Positions 1 through 12,935 of a DNA stretch of 64,000 bases are shown here, one piece after another. Numbering within the stretch: the stretch's first letter is position 1; every line of letters begins with the position of its first letter. A model generated the notes under the pieces. It was not told the origin of the DNA. It did no database searches and saw only the letters and a list, made by a program, of their open reading frames with translations. Source of the DNA: Cloeon dipterum (lineage: Eukaryota > Arthropoda > Insecta > Ephemeroptera > Baetidae); assembly GCF_949628265.1 (NCBI RefSeq), contig NC_088788.1, forward strand, positions 7,378,001 to 7,442,000. The letters run 5' to 3'. Position numbers and translations under genes: made by a program.

Positions 1-7
1 ACCAAAA

Positions 8-462
8 TGCTCGCTCGCTTCATTATCAAATGAGAACTAGTGTTTGGTCATCACAGTGAGTACGAGAAGCGTCCGGACGCCTTTGATACTCACTGTGAGA
101 CTCAAAGTTGCATTATCAATTTAAGAGCCGCATTTTGATACTCATAGTGAAAAAATTTTCTGTGAGTGTACGTAAACGAGGCAACTTTTATACCGGCCAC
201 ACAAGAATAAAAATGTTCATTAAAACGACTCGTGCTTGTCCTATTTAAATTCCTTGTCCTCTTACTCAGAGTCTGTGAGTACTTAAAAGGGAAGTGTAGT
301 TTGGTCAACACAACTGATTATCAAAAGCGATCTGCCGCTTCTCGAACTTACTGAGATGAGGAAATTCATGCTCGCTTCCGTCTTGAACTGACAATGAGAG
401 CTAACGTTTGGTCATCACAGTACAGTGAGAACCAAAAGTGTCCGGTAGCCTCTGATAAGATT
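8..462. repeat. Degenerate direct repeats, about 70-100 bases
   Basis: Three related segments lie at about 8-100, 275-345 and 368-462. The first and third share the blocks TTTGGTCATCACAGT and TGTCCGG/CGTCCGG in the same order; the middle copy keeps TTTGGTCAACACA and is more decayed. No coding potential is seen. They look like remains of a tandem or dispersed repeat; I cannot name the family. Confidence 0.5.
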
Positions 463-1287
463 AGTGCTTGATTACCAGGCGCCTGCTAACTGATCATGCC
501 TCCTCTCTATGGTCAGTTGTACGTGGTCAGGTGTCAAAACTCTCTTCACTTTTAAGTTGGATTCGCTCAACCACCAACGGACGATACAATGCACAATGCA
601 CCTCGCTGTTGGAGTATATGGATTTTAATATGAGTTTTCAAGCAGTCAATCAGAAATGAGAGATTATAATCAAGAACTTGACCCATTAAGCAGCAATTTT
701 CCAAATCACACCAGTCACGCCAGGAGCACACACCGCTCTAGACCAGAAGACCAGCTACGTCAGCTTTTCTGTGAGAACTGCTCCTAAATTTTCATAAGCC
801 TGCGCCGCATTAGGGAATCTGAAAGGGTCAAAAGCGTCAGTTTATCAAACTATTCACTTTTTTAGATGAATTTCATTCAATGTAACTATAAATTTATGCT
901 ATTCATCCTTCAATAAAAAGAAATCCCCAAAAGGAAATTTTGTTTTGGAACATTTTTCAACCCTCCCACACACATGTCATCTCATATTTGTGAATTTTTA
1001 TTCCGTCAATTTGGTACGTGGCACGCCTCAATTCTTCACTTGAGATCACTTTGAGCATTGAGCAACCAAATTTGCAGTGAATGTTATGTACTCAACGAGA
1101 GCCACTATATTTTTAAATAAAAATGAATAACACACCCTACATCTGCTAGGTTACTCACAATCAGTGTGGCCAAATTTTACTTAAAATGAAACTGCGTGCT
1201 TGTGAAACACACAGTCAAACCACCCATATGCAAGCAAATTTAACAAAAAAAACATAATTCCCCTGATTTGAGAATTTATGTACTCAC
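463..1287. other. Intergenic or intronic, no supported gene
   Basis: Short open frames occur here but none has good splice borders plus coherent composition. Because the exon at 1288-1444 is followed by a splice donor, this stretch is probably intron of that minus-strand gene. Confidence 0.4.
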
Positions 1288-1444
1288 CACAATTTCTGAG
1301 TAGCGTGGCAACAGATCGAACTGTCTTAAGTACCAAGAAACATCATGGGGCCACGTGGGATGATTGTAGCTCCAGAATGAGTTAATCGTGGCCCCAAAAT
1401 GACCACCACCAGGAATGTGGATTGATGTTGGAACTGGAGCAGAA
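1288..1444 (-). CDS. Single internal exon of an unrecognised gene
   Basis: On the minus strand a pyrimidine-rich tract ending TTTTAG is followed by a 157-base open stretch ending ATTGTG and a strong donor GTGAGT. The exon starts with one base completing a codon (phase 2 upstream) and ends in phase 0. It encodes about 52 residues starting SAPVPTSIHIPGGGHFGAT and continuing with a Trp/His/Pro-rich stretch (NHPTWPHDVSWYLRQFDLLP). Such dense aromatic composition and paired splice sites are unlikely by chance. I do not recognise the family. No partner exon was found in the window, so the rest of the gene lies beyond the left edge or in long introns. Confidence 0.5.
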
Positions 1445-2609
1445 CTAAAACAACAAGAAAAATGCAATCAAATATGGCAACAGTGAATAACATAATGTTG
1501 TGTTACAAATACATACATAACTGATTCTTGACGAGGCAGGCAACGTTCAATCACACTCACCTCACCCATTTTATTGGCACAGGACTCTTCTCCTACACGT
1601 CACACGTCAGTTCACGTTCACGTCTGGTTCACGTATATAGCACGAAGCACGGCCGCATTGCTTCAAACAGCTTCAAACACAAACTTGCTTGTACATTGTA
1701 CATTGCTTGGCCTTGACGCCTGCAGTCTTCTCATCTGCCTTCGCCGTCCCTGGACCGTCTGCCTTTTGACTTCTGCCCTGCTTCTGTGCTTCTGCATCTG
1801 CATTGCTTTCGATGGTAAAAGAATTGCACTTTATTATAATCTAGAAGCTGTCTGTCTCAGTGTCAGCATGTTAGATTGATGTTGAATTAGGTTATTTTGT
1901 CTTATTTAGATAACCCTTAAATCGCTCGCAATATTTTAATGCTGCGCACGCTTTAAAAAGCGGTGAACGGAGACTACAGACATCAGGATTGCATGAAATA
2001 TGGTAAATTTTACAAATACATAATATTATAATATGTATGTCTGTACTTTCTTTGTTCATGCGCGTATGTATGTATTAAACTAGAGATAAATTTAATGCCT
2101 TCTGTTACCGTCGACCCCTGATCCCAAGATATAATAAAACCAGGATTTTTATGAATTTGCCTGCTTTTCTATGTATTATTAATATGAATCATCATTCAAA
2201 AGGTAGTCGCTGCAAAAAATGTTTGCATAGATACATTATGAATCGTACATGGATGTTTGTTAATATCTGTACATTCATATTATTATCTTTGTCACGCAAT
2301 TATCACAGATTAATATTACTCAATTAAATCAGTTTTGGTGATCTCCGAAAATATTGGAGACAACATTTAAATGCAAAGTTTATTTTGAAGACTCATTTTT
2401 GCGATAGATTAAAAACTCATCTAATTTGGTTGGTCTCTCAGTTAAGGAAATTCCATTTTTAATAAAATCTAATATGTATACATATGTATTATTATGAGCG
2501 ACTGCCTGACTGCGCGTTATTGAGAGTTGATTAGTTGACATTCATTAGGCCTCTTCATTTTTAATTTTTACGTCCTCACTAGTCAGAATAATTATATTGA
2601 TGTCCACAG
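1445..2609. other. Intergenic, possible 5' region of the zinc-finger gene
   Basis: A GC-richer tract at about 1690-1830 is followed by AT-rich sequence. The CCACAG at 2604-2609 directly before the first coding exon of the next gene looks like a splice acceptor, so an untranslated first exon may lie here. I could not locate it with certainty. Confidence 0.35.
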
Positions 2610-2618
2610 GGTCGAGAA

Positions 2619-4611
2619 ATGAATCACAAGAAGCAAGAGAAGTCTAAAAAGAAGCTGCCAAATGGGGTCAAGCAGTACCAAAGAAAAAGGTAATAATTAA
2701 TTTTAAAACAAACCTGCATTAAAGAAATGACGCTATACTATTAAATTGATCCGCAGACACTATTTGGATTCGTGGAGCAGCAGCAGTCAGGAAGAAAGCA
2801 CTAATTCAGAGACAGAAGCACTCTCTCGCAAACTCAAGGTAAAAAATCGGAATAGCAATTAAAAAATTATAGAAAATAAAAGGGATGAATAATTTAAACA
2901 TTTCCAGCGTCACCACGAGCTGAAGGAAAGCAAACGTGGGCACTCGTGCCAGCACGGCCATCACAAACGCCAGAGTAAATATTCCCATCTTAAAAACGGC
3001 TCATTATTTTAAAATTTCCTATGTTTGCATTGAAGTATCGGACAGACCAGGCGAGAGAGAGGTTCGTCAATCAAGACCAGCCAATCGCCGTCGTGGCAGC
3101 CACTGCCGGTGTTGTCGTTGCACCCACTCAGAGTCTCCTTCGCCAGTTGCCAGCAGATCAAGGGTGTCACTCGCCGCCCACCAGACAGTTGTTAAAACTG
3201 AGCCAAGAATGGAAGGGTTTGAAACTCAGCCAAATGAGTTTGAGGTAAATTCTAGTTACGTCCGTACACTATTTCTGCGTTTTCGACTGAATCAAGAAGT
3301 GTGCGACGCCGTCTTAATCGAAAATTGAGGAGGTCAGCGTTAAACTTTTGTATCTTATTTCTGGAATGTATTTTCAGTAAAGATTAGACGAGTTTATTTA
3401 TGGTAGCTTCAAGTTTAAAATTATCGGTTAACATTAAAACTAATTATAATTTTTTCAAGTTCTTGGTTGGTTACTGGTAGTACGGGCAATTCCTTTTTTG
3501 ATTAAATTTCTTTTCTTATTAGTAAATTATTATCGTCTGCTGGAATGGCTTGGTGATTAGTGCTAGTCCTTACGCTATTCTTGTCAACATTTTTCTTATT
3601 ACTATTTGATTTAAATTTATCCTTGTTTAGGATGCATGCTCATTGAATTCTGATGACTCGGTGGAAGCTCTCTACATGGTGTCGCCTTCACCTTCTGCAC
3701 CAAAACCTAAAGAGAAATCTGCCCAAGGTAATCCTATATTGTTAGTGCAATATTATTGGCTTGATATAAAAGCAACTATTGATGTTCTGCATTTCAGCTC
3801 CAACGGTTCAAAAGGATAAATTAATGTATTAAAAGTGTTCAGAGATTAATTTGATGAAGGCTAAACTGTGCAAATTAAATATTCCACTTTTTCCGTTCAC
3901 TTTTTAGTCTTAAAATTTAAATATTCAAAGTGGAAAAGATTTAATTTACAGTAAGTCTTGAAAAATTTTATTTTGTTCATTCCCTAATTTAAACTGTCTT
4001 GATCCAAACAATTTTAAAAAGCCGCCATTTTTTGAATACTGAATTTTTAACCACTACAATCCATTTTTTATAAATGCAGGATTTTGCAACCTTGATCTGG
4101 AAACTTATTGGTGGGTTCAAGTTGCTAATTAATTAATAAAATTGTGTTTTCAGGGCCCAAGAAGAGTAAGCCAGTATCGGTCTATGACTACAAAGGCCCA
4201 CTGAAGTTCCTCTGCAAGGAAGACCTGGGCAGGGAGCCGCGCAAGGATTTCTGTCTCTTTTGCGAGGAGCTGACGTCCACCATGCGCGAGCACATGCTGG
4301 AGAAGCATCTGATGGAGAGCGACGTGCAGAGGGCATACCAGATGGAGATCAGCGGCTTCAGGTACAAAGCCTGGAGGTACCTCACCTTGCAGGGCACGGA
4401 GGAACACAACAACCATGAGGCCCTGGACAGCTTCACAGGCTACATTATTCCTGCCCAGATCACTGCAGCTCGCAGGCAGCTGCACCAGATGAAGAAATGC
4501 GAATACTGCGATGCCTGGCTCTGCTCGAACTTGTCATCGCATGCCAAAGCATGTGCTGGCCGAGCTTGGGATTCATTCAACGAAAAGGCAGACGCGGCGG
4601 CTAAAGTTTGA
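2619..4611 (+). CDS. Zinc-finger-like protein, six coding exons
   Basis: Model: 2619-2689, 2757-2838, 2908-2974, 3051-3244, 3631-3727 and 4154-4611, all GT-AG with compatible phases, giving 322 residues. The N-terminal half is basic and Ser-rich with a His/Cys-rich patch (residues ~55-100, including HCRCCRCTH). The last exon carries two Cys/His clusters: CLFC...HMLEKH (C-x2-C-x9-H-x4-H, near residue 204) and CEYC...HAKAC (C-x2-C-x10-H-x3-C, near residue 286). These spacings resemble C2H2/C2HC zinc fingers, so nucleic-acid or protein binding is likely; no named family is recognised. A short alternative 3' exon at 3797-3830 would also splice from exon 5 and stop after about ten residues. The start Met is the first in frame after an apparent acceptor at 2608-2609; polyadenylation signals AATAAA/AATAAAAG follow near 4820. 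Confidence 0.75.
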
Positions 4612-6779
4612 TGAAGAAACACTCGCTTATCGAGGTTTGTTGTTTTCTTACCAAGTTTTTTCTACATGGGATTATATTGAAGTCTGCCTTGTGCAAAAGT
4701 CCATTATACTGTCACCCTTTTTTAGTTTTGAATGGATTTTCTACATAAGAATTTGAACACGAAGCTCGTCAAGTCAATGATGGCTGGTCAATTTGATTGA
4801 TTTATATCTTTGAGCCTGAAATAAAAGTATTATAATTATAAAATATTTAATTTATTAGTTGTTTGAGCAGTCAAACCATGAGGAACACAATTACACGCAC
4901 CTTCGTACATTTAATTTGGTCTTAAGGCTAAAATAGGATTATATTCGTATCATTTAACGATCTCCTGCAATACCGATTGATCATCACAGAAATTTATTAT
5001 GTTCCTGCCGCATTATAGGAGAGACTTTTGGTCTTAAGACAACCTTCTTTTTTGCATTTTTTTCAATGCTGACTAAAAAGCATAAAATTCGCTATCTGAT
5101 TACTGCAATTTGTTATGCATTGTAAAAAATTATTAACTTTTAATCGTTTTTACCGATTTACCCTGCAAAACCTAAGTCAGTGTGGATTTTCCAGATCTCA
5201 TTCAAACGCTAAACCTCGTTTTTGTGACAAGTAGCAACTTTAAAAAGCGCAGTTGCGACGGATGAAAACACAGTGAAATATAAAAGAAATTTGAATCCAC
5301 ATTTCAAACAAGAAAATACATCTTTGCAGCCGGGGCGGATATTATTTATTTAAGTCCTTTGTGGAACTGGAAATACACGTGCGCGCTTGGCAGGAAAAGC
5401 AAGCAGGAAAGGGAAAAAATTGATGGCGCGTGGTCGACACTGCAAGAGCAGTTTGAATGGTGACTGGTGACGGAGGTTTGTAGGTTTTTTTTCTATTAAT
5501 TTTTCATCTGCTGTGCATTTGAGAGTTGTGGTAAAAGTCCTCGGTAAATTTGTTGCGTTTTATTTTTGCCTACCTAAAACGCTTCAGGCTAAAACGCTTA
5601 TATCTTGGTCTCTACAGGAATAATAGCAAACACAATAATTATTTAATTTTTCTCAAATATTATTTCTAATTTAGTGAGGTATTTTCTGCCCCAGCAGAAT
5701 GACGGACTATTGTGACATAATGCACGCTTAAAAGGCAGGTGTGCGGCCAAAACCCTCCCTTCCTCCACTGTGCACCCTTGCGGACAAAGACTGCTGCTAT
5801 TGGAGGGAGCAGGTATAGAAATACACTCTTATAAGCTCTTCTCTCCTGATGGGAAAGAAAAAATTGTTATGCGAGTGGCTGCTCCGCGTTTATAAGGGGT
5901 CCTTCGTGGTTTGATCTCTCTTTGTCGGCTGTTAATATGGGAACCGCCTCAATGATGACGTAGGACGCGTTATTTAACGTACAGCATGGCTTACTTGGAG
6001 CTTTAATTTATTTAGTCAGCTTTCGATCCGCCTGATTTTATGTTGTGTTGTTTGTGGATGGATTATTTCCCTTTTTTTCAAAATGCAGGCCTCGTCTTAT
6101 ATCAAGTGAGACAGCGGGGACGCAGTAACGATCCGCCAGTTTACCCCGCACGCACAACACGTACGTCTCTCCCCTCTTGCCCGAGCATCCATCCCTTAAG
6201 CTCGTAGCCAATCAGGGTGGTCTGTGAAGGGAGGAAAGGCGGGACAAGATGATTTGAGTGGCTGAAATTTCAGCATAGCTATTAGCTAACAACGTTAGAA
6301 AAAAACATTTTAATTACCCTCACAAAAACTATTAGAAGTAATATCTCTTTGTATTAAAAATAATGAAATTTGTGCAAAATATTTTTAGTTTTTTTATATA
6401 TTTGTATTGAATGGGTAATTTATAAAACTCAAGGCATATTTATTAAAAAGGCGTTCATAATTTGATACATCCCGAGAAACGTTCTCGGTGCTCTCGCATA
6501 CACCGCTTGAAGCGGGATGAAAACTGTAGCTGAATATTCGCTTTGCGGGTGTTCCACCTTTGCGCACCTGAGCGACTAAATTATTAAATTTTCGACATTA
6601 TTTGTAGACATAGGTGATTCTTAAATCTAATTTTTAGTTTGTTTACAAACTTTCCAAAAGAAATAGGTTTGAAAATTCACATGACTTTTGAAGCTGAATT
6701 TTCTTCCTCTTCTCACAATAATAATTTTGCAAGTTTTATTATTAAACATAATCGATTTTATACTAAATCACTAATAAAA
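4612..6779. other. Intergenic, no gene seen
   Basis: Mostly AT-rich. A GC-richer island spans about 5870-6240, with a few ATGs but no sustained open frame; it could be a promoter or an untranslated first exon. Nothing else could be supported. Confidence 0.4.
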
Positions 6780-7610
6780 TTAGACACTGGTTGCACGAAT
6801 GTATTCTAGATTATTTACTCTGCTGCTGCTGGGAATATAATAATTAGGATCATTTTCATTCTTCCTTCGCCCCAGATGCAGATATAGTCCCAAGATGTAG
6901 GCAAAGGAAACTGGAATTACCAAAGATTTTATTTTAGTAAAACACCCTATGCCAAAATAATACTAAATTGATATTTAATTTTAAAATATCTCATTGTCAG
7001 AAAAATCTGACCAAACGCTTAACGTTTTCGGCGGGAGTTTTCAATTATTTAAGTTCTGAAACAATTTTTTAGTATTTTTTCAGTCACGATAACGAAACGA
7101 GTCAACCGCAAGAAATAAAACTAATTCTTTTTCTGAAATTCAAGATCAATTCCATTGTATAGATTTAAGAGCCCCAAATATAATATTCTAATTATTGTAA
7201 GTGGATTTCTTGATCTTACCTGCCACAATTACGACCAGGTCGGATGCGTCGAGTGTCGGGAAGCGGTAACTGTAGCCAGGCGTGGTGACAGCTTGATGCA
7301 AGATGTACACGGCGATGGTGACATGTGCGCCTACGGAGACCAAAACGTCAAACAAAAGGATCATTGATGGGAAAATCAGCGCCAGGATGAGTGTCTTCAC
7401 AAAATTAAGATGAGGAACTGCGTTAGAATTGTCAAAAATTCAATAAATCATAGGAATTAATATATAAATGGGTTTATACATACAGGTTTGCATGAAGAAT
7501 ACGTAAATGTCAGCAACAAAGATGCCGCAGAAAATTTTTAAGCCGTTAATTACATTTTCACGGTGTAAAAAGCGATGTGTCTGCCACTCCACGCCGTTAT
7601 TACATTCCAT
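6780..7610 (-). CDS. Small four-pass membrane protein
   Basis: Minus-strand exons 7610-7484, 7417-7220 and 6910-6780 join in phase 1 at both junctions and give 151 residues if the Met at 7610 starts the protein. The exon itself begins at an acceptor near 7667 and is open upstream of that Met, so further 5' coding sequence is possible; an upstream candidate exon (about 7738-7770) carries an in-frame TGA and is probably untranslated. Hydrophobic segments are INGLKIFCGIFVADIYVFFM, VKTLILALIFPSMILLFDVL, a third around VTIAVYIL, and DLVVIVAVSFAYILGLYL, followed by a polar basic tail. The exon borders in and after the first helix and inside the last helix match those of the gene at 55182-56064, so the two are probably paralogues. 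No named family is recognised. Confidence 0.7.
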
Positions 7611-7666
7611 TTTTATTTCGTCTGATCCACACGTCAGTTGCACATTAAGAATATGGAAGAAATGCT

Positions 7667-8771
7667 CTGAAATGAACAGAGGTGATGGTATATAATAAAT
7701 TATTAACTATCTGATTTGTCAGTAATTACCTCAAACGTAGACAACCGCTGAGAAGCTTTAAACTGCGGACAAAATCAAACAGTTCACAAAAATATTGAAT
7801 CAAAGTTATAAAAATGACAGTATAATTTGCTTGGAATTGATTAGGTTTTTTAACTAAGTTATAAAATGCTCACCGTATTGCTGACAGCGTGAACCCCATA
7901 AAAAATGTGATATAAGAATGAAAAGCTTTTATTATCAATTTGTTATCACTGTCCCTATAATGAAAATCACGTGCTCTTTATTTACACTTTTAAAATGTTT
8001 TCCGTAGCAAGGAAAAACAGATAGTTACAAATAAGTGAACGTTATTGCAGTCTTGTGGGTATTTCAAAAGTGGGTTTCTTGGGGAATATTCGACAAGCCC
8101 TTTCTAGGTCTTGGTACAGAATTCTCAAAATTGTCAATGAACCGGTTCGTTTTTTCAACCATCCACATTTCACGATATTATCATTATGTGGAAAATCAAT
8201 ATAAATTCCTCTTATTCTTTAAATAGGAATTATTTCGAAAATTGGAAACTTTTAACATATTTTATATTTTTGGTTTAAATCTAATTCATGCCCTCTACTT
8301 AAGTTTTTCTTTGCGATCCAAAACAAAAAAAAATTAGTTTATGTGGGAGATTTTTAATAAGATTTTTTTAAAGAAGAAAAAAAAATTCAATCGTAATGTA
8401 CTCTTTTAAAGTTAATTTATTTTACTGACGAGGCTGCCGCTGCTCAACAATAGTCGAGCGAGCGCAGCCAACTCGGCAGTTTTAAATATACTCGTCAACA
8501 TTCCGGCATTGTTTAATCCTTGCAGGAGATCATTCCTAATTGGTACTTTTTTTCATTTTATTAAAATTCATTTCTTTTATATATACCGCACCTATATGGT
8601 CAGATCAACATTAAAATCAAATTTTACCATACACAATATTAATACAATATACAGTCATGATAGTGTCGAGGACATTCAAGACTGTTTTTGACCATTACTA
8701 ATCGCTTTAGAAATAAATAATGCGTCGCTTTTTTGCATCCGGAAAAATTTATCTATATGGTGTGTGTCCGT
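7667..8771. other. Intergenic, AT-rich
   Basis: Contains the probable 5' region of the four-pass membrane gene (a 33-base candidate leader exon at about 7738-7770 on the minus strand) and the 3' flank of the plexin-domain gene. Open frames at 8509-8691 and 8720-8905 are AT-driven or antisense to a real exon and were not accepted. Confidence 0.4.
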
Positions 8772-10240
8772 TTACTCTTCTTGTAAGGAAATTTCTTCCG
8801 TCAAATTCAGCTGAACCTGAAGGTCGTTTTGTTCAAAACGTTTTCGTAGCGCTGCCAAAAACCCAAATCTGCTGTTCAAAATGTAGAAGACGATCGAAAA
8901 AATGAGCGAAACGGAGATTATTTCGAGTGCGCCTAAGATCCATGTTTGGGTTGAATAATCCTCCGACCCCTCTTGTTTAGTGTCCGAATGCTCTGGAAGG
9001 GCTTGGTCTATATTATTTTAGTATAAAAGTTTATGAGTTTAAATATTTTAATTTTTTCCTCTTTGAGTTTTGAAATTAAATCATGTCAATAAAAAATTTT
9101 AAAACAAATTGCAATCGAAGTGTTTTACCTGGAACCGTTTTATAATCTTGACAGAGGGGTGCATCAGAAACCTCCTGAAGGTCGCAATCTCTGTAGTTCC
9201 AAAGCGTTTTAAGAAAATCTGCTTTACTTGAGCAACCCCCGATCTCCGAGCACCAGCTGCAGGGAAGCAAAGTCTCCTTTCTGCCGTTGACGCAGCTGCT
9301 GCAGGTACGGAAATTCGTGCATGACGGCAGAGGCTCAAATATGACCACCGTGTCTTCCGTGATTTCTGTTTCATTGACTCTGATTTGAGACCCCAGAATA
9401 TATTGAGATGGCCTGTTATTGTCTGAAATTATTTTGCCCATTTTATTTACCAGCAGTTCAAGTTGATTTTTTTTAAACTCACTTGGAATTGTAAAATAGT
9501 ATTTTACGCCTAAGTTGTCCTTGACAAAGGGAAATTTGGCTTGGAAGCTCCGCAGATTGCCTAGAGGGATTTTCTTGTAGATAAAATCGATCCTTCCGCT
9601 CGAGTGAATTGTGGCTTGGAAAATCAGCTCTTTGTCCCAGTCTGTATGTTTTTCACGTCGAAAATTGCGTTTCTCGAAACTCCATTGGACTGTCAATGAG
9701 GAGCCTAAAAATTACTCACATAAAAATTATTTCCAGCACCGCAAATAATTCATTATTACCATTGTCAAAATATTTGATCCAGCCCGGTCTGTTAGTGGTT
9801 TCGGTTATCGTCAAGGGGGTTATCACCCAAACCTGGTCGAGGAGAGTTGGATAGGAGATTTCACCGGAATTGGCCAGCGCCACTTCCCTAATCTCGTGGC
9901 CGAATAAATCAAAAGCGAAGGACAAGCCAACTGTTAACTATATATAAAACAATTTAAAATTTTATTTCGTTACTAATAATCACAATTTTTTTACCTTTTT
10001 TCTTCCTAACACATCTCTGATTTTCACGTTTTCCTGACTGTCCATGTCGACCCACATTCTTTCCGCCTCGGCTTGGTTTCTAATGACTGTACATTGCATC
10101 TCAGATGTCAACGTCATGTGGCCGTGTTCCCCATCAAAAGATTTATCAACCAGATGATTTTTGAGATTCATTGGTGGAATTGAAGAGGCCAAAGACAATG
10201 CGATGAAATTTAAAATGAGTAAAAAGCATTTTGTCTCCAT
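8772..10240 (-). CDS. Plexin-domain-containing protein (PLXDC/TEM7-like)
   Basis: Four exons, 10240-9995, 9937-9760, 9704-9129 and 9007-8772, join cleanly (phases 0, 1, 1) into 411 residues. The order is a signal peptide (residues 1-18), a nidogen-like ectodomain with FAFDLFGHEIREVALA and WIKYFDNGSS, the FQATIHSSGRIDFIYKKIP block, a cysteine-rich PSI/plexin repeat at about 270-326 (CTNFRTCSSC, CSWCSEIGGCSS), one membrane helix at about 356-377 (WILGALEIISVSLIFSIVFY) and a short cytoplasmic tail. This matches vertebrate PLXDC1/2 in domain order; the vertebrate proteins are somewhat longer. They are type I surface proteins, known as receptors for PEDF. The function here is inferred only from that. 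The gene looks intact; the start is the only Met before a good signal sequence. Confidence 0.9.
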
Positions 10241-11814
10241 TTTCCTCTTGCTTTCTGGGGTTCTTTTAGCGTCTGAACGAGTTGTTCCGACTGCTGGTGG
10301 CTCTCGTGACGTCTAACGGAATGAAAAATGCCGTGAATTTAGAATTTTTCTCACCCAAAGTTAGTTCTAAAATCCATGCATAGCTGTTAGAATATTTTAG
10401 ATTGTAAATATTTGATAAATTGCTCAATCTGGCTGGATGTTTTCTTTACTTGAAAAAATATCTAAAAACTTTAAATGCGTCTTGTGTGTTATTATATTAG
10501 AGAGGTCTCAACAGCAGCTTAATTTTGTGGCTGCTTTAGATTTAAAAACCTTGAACTGACGGTTATCAATCAACGTACTGCTTCCATTCGGCACGTGGTT
10601 AATGTGTTGGAAGAATAAAATAAAGTATAAAGTGTTAAGCAGCGAGGGTGAAATAATATCTTCCTCATGGTATCAAAATTAGATTAATGAATTCAAATCA
10701 AATATATAAAAAGTCCCCATATAGATTTGTAATAATTAAGTACAATATGTAATCTTGATATTTCAAACCCATAATGTGTTTTGGACGAAGACTTTTCAAA
10801 ACCAGAGACAATCGATCAGTCAATCAGTATTTCTCATTTGAATTCATATAGAATTAAAACCAGCCGCCGCCGCCGGCAAACCAATTCGGCTAATCCTGTC
10901 CCGCCAGCCGCCGCCTTAAATCTCGCGGCCGAGACCTCTGGTTGTGTGTGTCATAATTTTTAACACAGTTTTTACTTCGGTTAAATTGAAATAGCTTAAC
11001 TATTCCCAAGGATTCGTGTTACAAAAATAAACAATTTGTGATTTTATTGATAAAACAATTTATTTATTTATTTGCTGACTCCACAAAAATGCATTATTAA
11101 TATACTACTTGTTCAAAACGTTGGGTTATCTTGTCAGCTTATAGCTCTTCATCTCATAGTTCCTGCTTTATCCAGCGGTTTTTATGTAGGTTTTTTTCAT
11201 TGATTCCCAACCTGGTTGAGGAATGTAAGGCCAAGGAAAGGCGCGTTTATCCCTTAAAAGTTAAAAATGAAACCTATTGCAACTCGGTATTTTGGGAAGA
11301 CCAAGGCAAAGGTCAGCAAGAGAAGGAAATGCATTGCTAGTTCCTTGGCCATGTTTCAGATGTGTGCTTGAAGCTTGCGCGCTTCACCATTTTTATATCT
11401 CTCTGAGAGAGAGCTTCCTGCCGAGCAAATCAAATACCACGATCTTATCTGGTTCATTTTTAATTGAAAAACATCCCGTGAATTTAATCGTAAAATACTT
11501 TGCTCCCTTGATCTTACAAATGAAAACAAAAATATACTCTGTTTACAGTTCCAAAGTGCATACGTGTTTTTTCTCGCTGGAATTGGCCATGTTGACCAGT
11601 CAATTCGCTAATGTGTCCCATAATTTTTTATCACTTCTTTTTGTTTTGCTCCATTATAAATTTCACTCAAAGGTCAATTGATATCCCAGTGTTTTAAATT
11701 TAAATTTTGATAGAGTGGTTTAACTGTTTTTGCGGTTTTTGCCTGTTTTTATCCTGTTATTTCAAAAGTAAAATTAATCAATTCAGATTTTGATTGATTT
11801 TTGTGGTTATTTTT

Positions 11815-11975
11815 TAACCTCCGCTCAGCACATTGAAGGGCCCAATAACACCACCGTGCGGAAATCATGGAACAAGTGGAGCTTTGGCCCAATGTGGCCA
11901 TATTTTCGCCACCTCGCACGAGGTCTTTGATTGAAACGCCAGACATTTGCACCTAAAGCCATCTTAAAGGTGTGA
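11815..11975 (-). repeat. Decayed copy of the window's SINE-like repeat
   Basis: The stretch near 11910-11960 (CACCTCGCACGAGGTC, then TTGAAACGCCAGACATT) aligns in order with the CCTCCGCACCGAGGAC and TTGAAACGC(T)AGACATT blocks of the SINE-like repeats at 27.7 and 40.7 kb, same orientation. It is the most diverged copy, so presumably the oldest. Confidence 0.5.
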
Positions 11976-12779
11976 AATCAATCATGCCTGTGCATTTTTT
12001 CATCGTTTTGTACATTATAGTTGAAGCAATCGTATCTGTATACTCACCGTGCCAAATAAATCTTGAATTTTGAGCTTTGAATATATTTAATAACATAATA
12101 AATGTGAAAATATCTTTTCTAATTTAGGCACATCTTTACAGAGTGTATAATTGTAATGTCATAACAAGAAAAAGCAACTCAATAAACGAAATTTGCATTT
12201 TTCTTGCTTCAACAGCGTATTCAAAAATGAATCCTGACGAAAAGGGACAAGAAATAATATGACGGAAAAAAAAATTGAAAATAATAATCTAACCTTCGAG
12301 AAAATTTTTACCGGACCTATTCTCAGGCTGGTGCACTTAATGGAAGAATGAATGCTGAGATAAATTATCACTAATGGATTATGCTCTTTTTGTTTTATCT
12401 GATGATAATGACAAGCGATACCATCCAAAACTCATTCCTTACATATCGAAGTTTAATTCTGCAAGACATATTGTTGTTGTTTTAGAATAGAACAGAAAAT
12501 TATAATTGGAAATAATTTATTCATTATTACTAGGGTGATAATATTTAAAAAATAATATCCGTTATAGTTTCCAGTCAGGCCAATCAATCGCGAAATATTT
12601 TTATTCAACGTTTTCACTGATTTTAGAAAGAAAGGGCGGTACAAATGTACTAAGAAACACACTCTCCCAACACTTTCAATTTCTGGATCTCAGTTCAGAT
12701 TCTTGAAAATATCTTCTGTTGTGTTGGTTAATTTTATACATATTTTTGCTATCGATAAAATACAAATCAGAAACCGCAC

Positions 12780-12796
12780 AGAGAGAGAGAGAGAGG
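12780..12796. repeat. (AG)n microsatellite
   Basis: A run of about eight AG units directly visible in the sequence. Confidence 0.9.
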
Positions 12797-12874
12797 AAAT
12801 TGAGTTTGTCACAACATGAGTTAATCTGTTGTTGCATTTTAATCATACATCTAGGGAGAGGTGGGGGTACATAA

Positions 12875-12880
12875 TATAAA
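12875..12880 (+). promoter_or_regulatory. TATA box of the secreted peptide gene
   Basis: TATAAA lies 61 bases before the ATG at 12936, and an initiator-like TCAGTCC follows at about 12886. Spacing fits a TATA-driven promoter with a leader of about 45-50 bases. Confidence 0.65.
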
Positions 12881-12935
12881 GCCTGTCAGTCCTTCATTTA
12901 ATTACTCAATCCACATAGTCTGCGAAAGAGCAACA

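Larger units (their letters stand above)
10241..12874. other. Intergenic with a GC-rich patch and a SINE relic
   Basis: A GC-rich patch at 10860-10935 (repeated GCCGCC) stands out from AT-rich surroundings and follows a TATATAAAAAG at about 10705. It might be a leader exon or promoter, but I could not link it to a gene. A decayed SINE-like copy lies at 11815-11975. Open frames at 11131-11681 lack splice support and coding character. Confidence 0.4.

Noticed and set aside
11131-11681. Two overlapping plus-strand frames of 69 and 134 codons
   Set aside because: No signal, splice sites or recognisable composition; hydrophobic stretches come from T-rich DNA.
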